A stretch of 20,693 bases of DNA from Bacteroidota bacterium (GTDB taxonomy: Bacteria > Bacteroidota > Bacteroidia > CAILMK01): assembly GCA_013287095.1 (NCBI GenBank), contig JABDEJ010000041.1:1-20693 (forward strand). The letters are read 5' to 3'. The notes beneath the pieces were generated by a model. The model was not told where the DNA came from. It saw only the letters and a list, made by a program, of their open reading frames with translations, and ran no database searches. The stretch's first letter is position 1, and each line of letters starts with the position of its first letter. This document shows, piece after piece, positions 8,191 to 15,049 of the stretch. The translations under genes were made by a program, and so were the position numbers.

Positions 8191-8238
8191 GAGATTTTTT
8201 TTACCCGAGAGCCAGGTTGATCAGATTAGTCTGGGTCT

Positions 8239-8823
8239 TTAACTTTTATCGCCGTAAAGTCCCTTCTCCATAATATATTCATAGACTTTTTCTGGCAAGA
8301 GATAGCGACAATTTTTCCCGGCTTTGATGGCAGTACGTGTATAAGTTGCAGAAATATCTATTACCGGAACATCCCGGATGAGTTTGATACCTGGTGATAA
8401 TTTTGAGGGATCAAGAGGGTAGTTTGGCCGGGGATAAACCACCATTTCATAATCTGAAACCAATTCCTTATAGTTTTTCCACTTGGGTAAGGTATCAACG
8501 GTGTCTGCGCCCATGATCAATACCCAGGTGTTTTCCGGAAATTGATTTTTGAGTTCGTGAAGGGTATCAATGGTATATGACGGTTTAGGGAGGTGGAATT
8601 CAATATCGCAGGCTTGTAATGATGTGTTATTTTCTATTGCCAATTCAACCATGTTAAGCCGATGTTGCTGGTCGAGCAGCTCTCGTGAATCTTTCAATGG
8701 ATTTTGAGGGGAAACCACGAACCATACCTGGTCTAATCCGGCATTTTGGGCAAAATGGTTCGCAATAATGAGATGCCCGATATGGATGGGGTTAAATGAT
8801 CCGAAAAACAAGCCGATTTTCAA
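8239..8823 (-). CDS. nadD: Nicotinate-nucleotide adenylyltransferase
   Basis: Cytoplasmic enzyme of NAD synthesis that joins nicotinate mononucleotide to AMP from ATP, giving deamido-NAD. The 194 residues match the usual NadD length. The nucleotidyltransferase N-terminus shows GSFNPIHIGH (8-17) with the (H/T)xGH signature as H14-I-G-H17, SPQNPLK (38-44), GAD (105-107) and the C-terminal ISATYTR (157-163), the ISxTxxR motif that binds ATP phosphates. The start is a TTG at 8823-8821: it gives the canonical MKIGLFFGSFNP and no ATG exists in frame upstream before the gmk stop. It is the third gene of yicC-gmk-nadD, 13 bases after gmk. The TTG start and tight spacing suggest translation depends partly on gmk. 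Confidence 0.96.
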   Translation of the reverse strand: MKIGLFFGSFNPIHIGHLIIANHFAQNAGLDQVWFVVSPQNPLKDSRELLDQQHRLNMVELAIENNTSLQACDIEFHLPKPSYTIDTLHELKNQFPENTWVLIMGADTVDTLPKWKNYKELVSDYEMVVYPRPNYPLDPSKLSPGIKLIRDVPVIDISATYTRTAIKAGKNCRYLLPEKVYEYIMEKGLYGDKS

Positions 8824-8836
8824 TGCCTGGCGTTGA

Positions 8837-9409
8837 TTATAATTGAGAAATATATTGATTCACGAAGGTATTGGCCTGGTCTGCGGCTTTATCCAGGTTG
8901 TCGTTATACACAATCTTATCAAATGTATCAGCCATTGCAAGTTCTTCTTCTGCTTTATGAATTCTTTTGGCAAAACTCTCTGCCGATTCTGTAGCGCGTT
9001 TGTGCAGGCGATGTTTAAGATTATCAAGTGATATAGGATGCACAAAAACGGTGAGGGCATTTGGGGCATAATTGTTTTTAATGTTTGTTGCCCCGATAAC
9101 ATCTATATCCAATACAGGTATTTTATTCTGGCTCCAGATATGTTCTAATTCACTTTGAAGAGTACCATAATAGACATCCGTATAAACTTCCTCATACTCT
9201 ACGAATGCATCATTGGCTATTTTATTTTCAAAATCTTCAACACTTAGAAAATGGTAGTCTTTGCCGTCTTTTTCCGTGCCTCTTTTTTCACGTGTTGTTG
9301 CCGAGATTGAAAAATGAAGAATGGGATTTAGATTCAAAAGGTGCCGGGCGATAGTCGTTTTCCCGGAACCTGACGGGCCGCATAATATGACAATTTTATG
9401 ATGCTCCAT
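8837..9409 (-). CDS. gmk: Guanylate kinase
   Basis: Cytoplasmic enzyme that phosphorylates GMP to GDP with ATP, essential for GTP and dGTP supply. At 190 residues it has the usual length. Visible motifs: P-loop GPSGSGKT (11-18); the GMP-binding segment SISATTREKR (34-43) with Ser34 and Arg40; DYHFLS (51-56); EYEEVYTDVYYGT (71-83); the Walker B-like DIDVIGA (101-107); and the lid segment RLHKRATES (134-142). The ATG at 9409 shares one base with the yicC stop codon (TAATG), so the two genes are probably translationally coupled. nadD follows 13 bases later. Together with GuaA encoded further right in the window this covers GMP to GDP, but the two genes are in different operons. Confidence 0.97.
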   Translation of the reverse strand: MEHHKIVILCGPSGSGKTTIARHLLNLNPILHFSISATTREKRGTEKDGKDYHFLSVEDFENKIANDAFVEYEEVYTDVYYGTLQSELEHIWSQNKIPVLDIDVIGATNIKNNYAPNALTVFVHPISLDNLKHRLHKRATESAESFAKRIHKAEEELAMADTFDKIVYNDNLDKAADQANTFVNQYISQL

Positions 9410-10287
9410 TACAAGACATTAAGGCATTGCTCTTTGATTTTTTCCAATTCTTCTTTCATCATCACAATGTCTTTCTGAATGTCGGCATCATTTGCCTTTG
9501 AGCCAATTGTATTTATTTCCCGGCCAATTTCCTGCGAAATAAAACCCAGTTTTTTGCCGGGTGCAGCCTCTTCCATCGCTTCCAGAAAATATTTTAAGTG
9601 AGTACCCAGCCTGACTATTTCTTCTGTAATGTCAAGTTTCTCTGTGTAAAAAATGAGTTCCTGTTCCAGTCGGGTCTCATCAATCCTGCCTTCTTCCAGA
9701 ACGAGGCTCAGTTTATCCTTAATATCTGATTTTATTTTTTCGATCCTTGTATCTTTCTGTAAAACAACTTTTTCAAGGCTTTTACTGATGTTGTTAATAT
9801 AACTTACAAGCTCGACATGAAGCGCTTCTCCTTCTGCCTTTCTGAAAGTTTCAAATTTATCCAGCGCCTCACTAAGCGCTTTTTCTATTTCAGGCCAGTC
9901 ATCAACACTATTGGTATTGTCTTCGGTTTGAGGCTGAATCATTTCAGGCCTGGCAATGAGCGCTGGTAAAAGATTGTCATACGGAGCCCCCTCCTGTATC
10001 GCTATGACTTTCAATTCTTTATAAAGGATGCTTAAACGATCGCTATTTATCAGGCTTTTAGCTGTGGCTGCTCCGGTTGCTTCGGTTTCTATATTGATGG
10101 TGACCTTTCCACGCTGCAAGCGTGTACTGAGTTTGGAACGAAGGGTAATTTCTTTTTCGGAATGATTTCTCGGTACCCGGATGTTCAGGTCTAGCCCGCG
10201 GCTGTTAAGGGACCTGACTTCCACACGTATGTTGAGTTCCGGTGTTTCCGAAACGGCATTGCCAAAACCCGTCATTGATATTACCAT
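9409..10287 (-). CDS. yicC: YicC family endoribonuclease-like protein
   Basis: A 292-residue cytoplasmic protein with the full YicC layout: the N-terminal domain opens MVISMTGFGNA and has VEVRSLNSRGLDLN (22-35); the C-terminal DUF1732 domain (about 205-292) has ETRLEQELIFYTEKLDI and QEIGREINTIGSKAND (252-267), the family's most conserved stretch, with Glu and Arg residues proposed to act in catalysis. E. coli YicC has been reported as an endoribonuclease affecting small RNA decay; the same activity here is inferred from family membership. The ATG at 10287 places the family signature SMTGFG at residue 4; M5 is the only other candidate start. First gene of the yicC-gmk-nadD operon, an arrangement common in Bacteroidota. 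A weak -7-like box, CATATTTG on the minus strand, lies at 10307-10314. Confidence 0.95.
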   Translation of the reverse strand: MVISMTGFGNAVSETPELNIRVEVRSLNSRGLDLNIRVPRNHSEKEITLRSKLSTRLQRGKVTINIETEATGAATAKSLINSDRLSILYKELKVIAIQEGAPYDNLLPALIARPEMIQPQTEDNTNSVDDWPEIEKALSEALDKFETFRKAEGEALHVELVSYINNISKSLEKVVLQKDTRIEKIKSDIKDKLSLVLEEGRIDETRLEQELIFYTEKLDITEEIVRLGTHLKYFLEAMEEAAPGKKLGFISQEIGREINTIGSKANDADIQKDIVMMKEELEKIKEQCLNVL

Positions 10288-10322
10288 AAGCTAAATTTTC
10301 CCGGTACAAATATGAGGAAAAA

Positions 10323-10371
10323 TGTCTGAACCTTGATTTACTTGACTAAATGATTCAAAGATTGAACTCAG
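10323..10371. repeat. Probable dispersed intergenic repeat fragment
   Basis: The text TGTCTGAACCTTGATTTACT, then TGACTAAATGATTCAAAGATTG, matches in form a dispersed repeat I recall from many Bacteroidota genomes (GTCTGAACCTTGATTTATTTGATT...). It fills much of the 154-bp gap between the histidine kinase stop and the yicC start. Only one copy is in the window, so this rests on recall. Confidence 0.4.
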
Positions 10372-10441
10372 TGTGTTTTTTTAAATATGATATCGTATCA
10401 AACTTTTAGTCTTAAAATAAAGAGAATCAATGTCAAGACAA

Positions 10442-11623
10442 TTACATGGGCTTCTTTAGCCGTATCCTGAAAGTTGTTCCTTTCCCGATCTCTGAATCCT
10501 TCACGATGATTTCACCATTATGATAATTTTCGATGATTCGTTTTGAAAGGGATAATCCGAGACCCCAACCTCGCTTTTTGGTTGTAAATCCAGGTTTAAA
10601 GACAAGGTTAAAATTAGCTCGGGGAATACCTTTGCCGGTATCTCTTACTTCAATATCAACTGCCGATTTTCCCTGGTGGATCAGGAAGCTGATCTCGCCG
10701 TGGCCACTCATGGCATCAACTCCGTTTTTTACGAGGTTTTCAATGACCCAGCTAAACAGGTTCTTATTGATAGCTGCTTGTGCATGGTGATCACTATCAG
10801 TTGAAATGGAGATGTTTACCTTGTCGGATATGCGGCTTTTAAGGTAGTCAATGGATTCATGAATGGTTTCATAAATATTATATGTTTTCAATTCCGGGGT
10901 TGATCCGATTTTGGAAAATCTTTCGGTAATGATCTCAAGTCGTTTCACATCTTTGCTTAATTCATCAAGGATATTTTCTGTTGGGGCCTCATGGGATGTT
11001 TTCAGGTATTCAATCCATGCGAGCATAGACGAAAGCGGTGTGCCGATCTGGTGTGCGGTTTCTTTTGCCATCCCAACCCAAACCTTGTTCTGGTCTGAAA
11101 TCCTGCTTGTATTAAAAGCCACATAAGATATGGCGAGAAACAATGCGATCAATAACAACTGAATATACGGGAAAAAGCGAAGTAATGTAATGGCTTGCTG
11201 CTCTTTGTAATAGATATGATGGAATTTGTTTTCTTCGATTTTGATGGGGATGGGCTTGTGAAATAATTTCATCCACCATAGTTGACTGTTGATATATGAA
11301 GAATCAATCAGACCTTTAGCTTTGTTGATATAAAGTTTTGTGGAATCGAGGTTCCTGAAATTTGTAACCTCTTCCTTTTCATTTACAACTATAATTGGGG
11401 TGGTAGCCGACTGAAGCGTTTTGCGTATGTCTTCATAATTTTTAATAGTAGGATCATTCAATTGCTCAAATGCGTGAACCATTTTATTGACCTCGGTTAA
11501 TTCTTTGGCTGACAATTCATTCACCAGGTACCTGGTAAACAACAGGAAAAAAACACTGATGGATACAGCGCCCATCATCAGCAATATTTTCCAGCGTTTG
11601 GTATTGGTGAGTTCGATGATCAT
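10442..11623 (-). CDS. Membrane sensor histidine kinase
   Basis: A 393-residue two-component sensor kinase of the inner membrane. Transmembrane segments at about 12-30 and 148-170 flank a periplasmic sensor region of about 115 residues with no domain I recognise. There is no HAMP or PAS domain: the second membrane segment runs almost directly into the dimerisation helix GMAKETAHQIGTPLSS with phosphoacceptor His191. The ATPase domain has the N box ENLVKNGVDAM (295-305), G1 DTGKGIP (328-334), F-type FKPGFTT and G2 GWGLGLSL (352-359). The residue after His191 is Gln rather than the usual Glu/Asp; this HQIGTPL form is common among Bacteroidota kinases as I recall. Its ATG overlaps the stop of the AsmA-like gene by four bases (ATGA), so the two are co-translated. 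No response regulator gene is in the window, so the partner is encoded elsewhere. Confidence 0.93.
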   Translation of the reverse strand: MIIELTNTKRWKILLMMGAVSISVFFLLFTRYLVNELSAKELTEVNKMVHAFEQLNDPTIKNYEDIRKTLQSATTPIIVVNEKEEVTNFRNLDSTKLYINKAKGLIDSSYINSQLWWMKLFHKPIPIKIEENKFHHIYYKEQQAITLLRFFPYIQLLLIALFLAISYVAFNTSRISDQNKVWVGMAKETAHQIGTPLSSMLAWIEYLKTSHEAPTENILDELSKDVKRLEIITERFSKIGSTPELKTYNIYETIHESIDYLKSRISDKVNISISTDSDHHAQAAINKNLFSWVIENLVKNGVDAMSGHGEISFLIHQGKSAVDIEVRDTGKGIPRANFNLVFKPGFTTKKRGWGLGLSLSKRIIENYHNGEIIVKDSEIGKGTTFRIRLKKPM

Positions 11624-14268
11624 CGATTATCTTTCATTTTTTTAAATGCATTTTTATAGGCATTGCTTCTTGCGCTGTCCTGGGCCGCATGGGTTTTTGT
11701 TTTTTTAGGAACACCCTCATTGTCATCATCACTTTCATTATTACTCAGTTCCACGTCTTCAGATTTTTTATTCAGGTCTTCACCTGGTTTTGCATTCGGT
11801 GAACTTGGCTTGTTAAATATCTGCTTTATTTCTTTTCCTTCTTCTTTAAAACCTGCTCCGATATTTTTAATGGAGCTTTTGGTATCATATTTTATAACAT
11901 AGTTATCAATAGGCCCTTTCATGATCAAAGGTATATTAATACCACCGCTTTTATCCACTTCCACTTCGCCAAATTCGTCTTCGTAATCCTTTTTTGCCCC
12001 GAAATACATCTGGCTCATGTTCACTTTCAGCTTGTAATCCATTACGTTATCAAAAGTGTGTGTACCATCAAGGGTCAGATTCAGGGCATTGCTTTTAATG
12101 TCCATTTTTGGGATGGTTACCACCCGGTTGCTTATCAGGATTTTGTTGGTGTATTCACTGAAATGAATATCATCAAGTGATCTGACTTTCAGGAATTTGC
12201 CCAACCTGATAAAAGGTGGGAACTGGTTCACTTCGCCATCATACACAGTCACATCCGCATCACAAACAATGCTCTTGGTATCGGGACTAAGATCTTTGTT
12301 CCAGAGGCCTTTATAGTCGAGCGTGGCATCAATACGGCCAAAGATATATTTGTCGGTAAAATAGTCCTGCCCGAAATTGTCAAATTCATAAAAGCATTTT
12401 TTTACATCGATCTCGCTCAATGTTGCATGGGCAGTGGCCACAAATTTACCGGCTCCGGCATCAACAATATTCCCATTGAGTTGCACAGTTCCTGACATTG
12501 TATTCATGCTGATGTTTTTCAGGGAAATACTACCCTTCGACGTAGAAACTGATCCCGAAATATTTTCGGCTTCAAACCTTCCGAAGATAAGTTTGTCTGC
12601 TTTCAGGTTGAAATTGAAGTACATAAATACCGGCAGGCTGAAATGCTCATCGCCCGAACTACCGGAAGTTGAAGCTCCGGATTTGATCATAAAATCATCC
12701 AGGTTTAAAAAATGACATTGTAGATCAGTACTTGCATTTAAAGCCTGGTTTGGCAGAAATAAAAAGGAAGCAAGGTTTTTAAATGTCCCATTCAATTTAA
12801 AATCCGACCTGCCACAAGTGCCGCCAAAATCTGTAACATCCAGATCATTGCCATTGGTCTCAAAATGCCCTGAAAGGTTTTTGTAAGCATATTTCTGTCC
12901 GGTCGGTTTTAGGGTCACGTTTTTGAGTTGCATTTTGCCTTCTAGCTTCGCTTTGCCTGTGCTGCTAAAGTGTTTTAGATCAGCTATTTTACCAGAAAAT
13001 GAAGCATCAATGCGTACTTCACCACTCAGGCTGTCGAGGCCGGGGATGGTGACGAAGTTTCTCAGGTCTTTGAGGTCAATATCTGCATTCAAAGAAGCTT
13101 GTATAGTTGGATCTGCGAAATTATCCATTGAATATTTGAGGTCGAGTGAATGTCCTTTAAGTTTTGCTGTGAAATGATTAATATGCAAATAAGAATTTTC
13201 AGCATTGTGACTTTTGCCGTTTGAATATTCTCCGCTAAGATTCACATTTTCAAGTCCCATGGAGTGTTTATTATCATGAATGGTGCCATTACTGATGCCA
13301 AATTTGAAATGAATGTCTGGCATCTCATTTTTGCCAAAATAACCTTTGATCCGGCTGTTAAAGCTTACTTGTCCTGTACTTTGATAATCTTTTAATTGTG
13401 CGCTTAGATTGGTGGGCAATAATGATATGAGTGTCTGGATGCCAGCGTCAGTGCCGTCAATTGAGAGATCAGTCAGGTAGCGTTTGTCTGATTGCTGCAC
13501 AAAACCTTTTGCTGCATAAACAGCATTCTCAAATTTCAATTTAAAAGCCTGGATTTCGTACTTCTTATTCAATTTATCAATATGTAGCGTACCATCCACT
13601 ATAATTCTTTTGTTTTTAAGGTATTGCCGGTCATTGGCTGTTACGTTTTCAGCCATGATGTCCAGGTCGGTTTTCAGGTCATATTGAGCATCTGTGAAGT
13701 TGCCGGCAAAGGCACAATCATTGATTTGAAGGACAATTTCCTCCTTTTCCTCGAGATCATGATAGCTTAGTTTTACATTTTTGAGGTGGATATGTTTCAG
13801 ACGAATATCCAGTGGGGCAGCGGCAGTGGTATCCTTTATTCTGGAAGTGTCCGGTTTCAGGATATTATAATTGGCATTTCCGTTTTCGTCAATTCTAAGA
13901 TTCAGGGTCGCATCGGAGAGCAATATCCGGCTGATATGATAATGTTTGTTGATCAGGTCCAATGGACTAAACTCAAAATCAAGCCTTTTCGCCTGGAGAA
14001 GTATGGTAGTTTTACTGCCTGGTTCCAAAACCTTAAAATTTCTAAATTCAATGGCCGCATTCGGGAAGGTGCTTAAGAAAGTAATATCAATATCAGTGCC
14101 GCTGATAATCACCTTTGCATTCAGGTTGGCATTCACCTGTTTGACAGCCATCGCCTTGATATCATCCTGGTAAATATAAACTAACAACCCCGCTGTGAGC
14201 GACAGCACTACAAATGCAATCACTACCCAGAGCAGCATTTTTTTGATAACCTTCCACGTTTTGGCCAT
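11620..14268 (-). CDS. AsmA-family inner-membrane-anchored protein
   Basis: An 882-residue protein with one N-terminal membrane anchor (about 11-32, after basic MAKTWKVIKK) and a long periplasmic part. The start is typical of AsmA proteins: LNAKVIISGTDIDITFLSTFPNAAIEFRN (about 48-76). The body is made of repeated short beta-strand motifs (HLKNVKLSYHD, LHIDKLNKKYEI, VNLSGEYSNG, IADLKHFSSTGKAKLEG, FNFNLKADKLIFG, LNLTLDGTHTF), and the AsmA C-terminal region lies at roughly 600-800 (IDATLDYKGLW ... PLIMKGPIDNY). The last 50 residues are a charged, low-complexity tail (ELSNNESDDDNEG ... KMKDNR). AsmA/TamB/YhdP-type proteins form long grooves that bridge the periplasm and are linked to phospholipid transport and outer-membrane assembly; this job here is inferred. 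Its stop overlaps the start of the histidine kinase. No clear promoter box precedes it; the 284 bases upstream hold a G-rich element. Confidence 0.92.
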   Translation of the reverse strand: MAKTWKVIKKMLLWVVIAFVVLSLTAGLLVYIYQDDIKAMAVKQVNANLNAKVIISGTDIDITFLSTFPNAAIEFRNFKVLEPGSKTTILLQAKRLDFEFSPLDLINKHYHISRILLSDATLNLRIDENGNANYNILKPDTSRIKDTTAAAPLDIRLKHIHLKNVKLSYHDLEEKEEIVLQINDCAFAGNFTDAQYDLKTDLDIMAENVTANDRQYLKNKRIIVDGTLHIDKLNKKYEIQAFKLKFENAVYAAKGFVQQSDKRYLTDLSIDGTDAGIQTLISLLPTNLSAQLKDYQSTGQVSFNSRIKGYFGKNEMPDIHFKFGISNGTIHDNKHSMGLENVNLSGEYSNGKSHNAENSYLHINHFTAKLKGHSLDLKYSMDNFADPTIQASLNADIDLKDLRNFVTIPGLDSLSGEVRIDASFSGKIADLKHFSSTGKAKLEGKMQLKNVTLKPTGQKYAYKNLSGHFETNGNDLDVTDFGGTCGRSDFKLNGTFKNLASFLFLPNQALNASTDLQCHFLNLDDFMIKSGASTSGSSGDEHFSLPVFMYFNFNLKADKLIFGRFEAENISGSVSTSKGSISLKNISMNTMSGTVQLNGNIVDAGAGKFVATAHATLSEIDVKKCFYEFDNFGQDYFTDKYIFGRIDATLDYKGLWNKDLSPDTKSIVCDADVTVYDGEVNQFPPFIRLGKFLKVRSLDDIHFSEYTNKILISNRVVTIPKMDIKSNALNLTLDGTHTFDNVMDYKLKVNMSQMYFGAKKDYEDEFGEVEVDKSGGINIPLIMKGPIDNYVIKYDTKSSIKNIGAGFKEEGKEIKQIFNKPSSPNAKPGEDLNKKSEDVELSNNESDDDNEGVPKKTKTHAAQDSARSNAYKNAFKKMKDNR

Positions 14269-14552
14269 ATTCTAGTCCATTCCCTTAACCGGAACGAATT
14301 TAAAGAAAAACGCTGAAAGGAGTGGGAAAGTATGAGGAGGAGGTAGCCGGGCATAAAGATCATTAGTCTTGAGTCTAAGGATAGTTGATTGCGACCCCTA
14401 AACAGAAAACTAAAATAGTTCCCCACCGCCCCTGGGATCCCCTCCTCCCCAGAAGGGAATCCCTTAATCAACATGCATAATATTTAGCTGAACTTAAAAA
14501 GCAAAACTTAAAAAAGAAAACCTATATACCTCTACCTTTTTACGCGTTTAGT
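14269..14552. other. Non-coding gap of 284 bases with a C-rich repeat
   Basis: No credible gene: the only open frame (minus, ending at 14223) overlaps the AsmA start and has a Pro/Arg-rich, unrecognisable product. The gap holds the C-rich element at 14421-14462 and otherwise AT-rich sequence. No terminator with a perfect stem was found after the small secreted protein gene, so read-through into the AsmA gene is possible. Confidence 0.5.
14421..14462 (-). repeat. C-rich repeat; minus strand has a G-quadruplex-forming pattern
   Basis: Four runs of C at 14421-14424, 14429-14432, 14439-14442 and 14447-14450 give, on the minus strand, four GGGG tracts with loops of 4, 6 and 4 bases (AGGA, ATCCCA, CGGT). 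The right part (ATCCCC, TCCTCCCC, AGAAGGGAAT) aligns by eye with the palindromic repeat at 5266-5297 (ATCCCC, CTGCCCCC, TTTGAAAAGGGGGAAT). The transcribed strand for AsmA would carry the G-rich version about 150 bases before its start. Confidence 0.5.
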
Positions 14553-14855
14553 TTAGTTAAAAGATGAATCTGTGTCGATGATCACGATATCAGCACCATT
14601 ATTTACGTTTACCTCAACGGATCCTGGCCCATCGGTATCCCATAATACTGTAATAACTGGTGTGCCCTGCCCGGCTATAATCTGGCCGCCGGTGACTGTC
14701 CAGGCATAGCTGTTGCCTACAATCGGGGTTATGGTGTATGGGTCAATGTCACCTATATTTGTTTCGGTAGCGCCGACAATGTTAATGATCGGGTCTGCAT
14801 GACCTACTGTGAACATGAGGGAGGAAAAGAGGAGGAGAAGAAAAACCTTTTTCAT
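14553..14855 (-). CDS. Small secreted protein consisting of one Ig/PKD-like domain
   Basis: A 100-residue protein with a clear signal peptide (MKKVFLLLLFSSLMFTVGHA, cleavage about residue 20). The mature 80 residues form one domain: IVGATETNIGDIDPYTI, then NSYAWTVTGGQIIAGQGTPVITVLWDTDGPGSVEVNV. This is the pattern of the PKD/Ig-like repeats in large Bacteroidota extracellular proteins (xYxWTVTGGxI, GQGTxxITVxW, GxVxV), here as a stand-alone unit. It has no T9SS sorting domain, lipobox or membrane anchor and ends DTDSSFN, so it probably remains in the periplasm or, less likely, is released by another route. The usual Cys pair of such repeats is absent. A possible promoter is at 14909-14939. 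It could be a remnant of a larger gene, but the clean signal peptide and stop codon argue for a functional small protein. Role unknown. Confidence 0.75.
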   Translation of the reverse strand: MKKVFLLLLFSSLMFTVGHADPIINIVGATETNIGDIDPYTITPIVGNSYAWTVTGGQIIAGQGTPVITVLWDTDGPGSVEVNVNNGADIVIIDTDSSFN

Positions 14856-14908
14856 ATTTGTTTAGTATTTAGTGTCGGATGAATGATATGATGAGGTTTA
14901 GTGTTCGG

Positions 14909-14939
14909 CAAATCTTATACATATATATTTACAAGGCAA
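14909..14939 (-). promoter_or_regulatory. Candidate promoter of the small secreted protein
   Basis: On the minus strand: TTG (14939-14937), a 19-base spacer, then TAAGATTTG (14917-14909), which resembles TAnnTTTG with one extra base between TA and TTTG. The leader would be about 45 bases. The off-consensus spacing makes this weak. Confidence 0.3.
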
Positions 14940-14995
14940 GGCAGAAATTACACATTTGTCACAGATATTTTTAGTCAAATAATTGAAATCATGAT

Positions 14996-15025
14996 GCAAT
15001 ATTAATAGAATATTGCCTAATATTG
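14996..15025 (+). promoter_or_regulatory. Phased AATATT sites and inverted repeat before the gene at 15050; possible operator
   Basis: GCAATATT (14996-15003) and AATATTGC (15009-15016) form a perfect 8-bp inverted repeat with a 5-base spacer. A third AATATTG lies at 15019-15025. The AATATT cores start at 14998, 15009 and 15019, spaced 11 and 10 bases, about one helical turn. The last site is part of TAATATTG (15018-15025), a 7-of-8 match to the -7 box, so a bound protein would cover the promoter. No regulator is identified. Confidence 0.4.
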
Positions 15026-15049
15026 ACCGTTTAAAGGTTGAAATTATCC

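Noticed and set aside
8195..8236. Possible terminator after nadD (AGACCCAG ... CTGGCTCT)
   Set aside because: The stem has an internal mismatch and a 15-base loop, and the minus-strand tail is a run of A, not T.
14223..14474. Open frame of 83 codons on the minus strand before the AsmA gene
   Set aside because: It overlaps the AsmA start in another frame and encodes a Pro/Arg/Ser-rich product from the C-rich repeat; no signal or domain.
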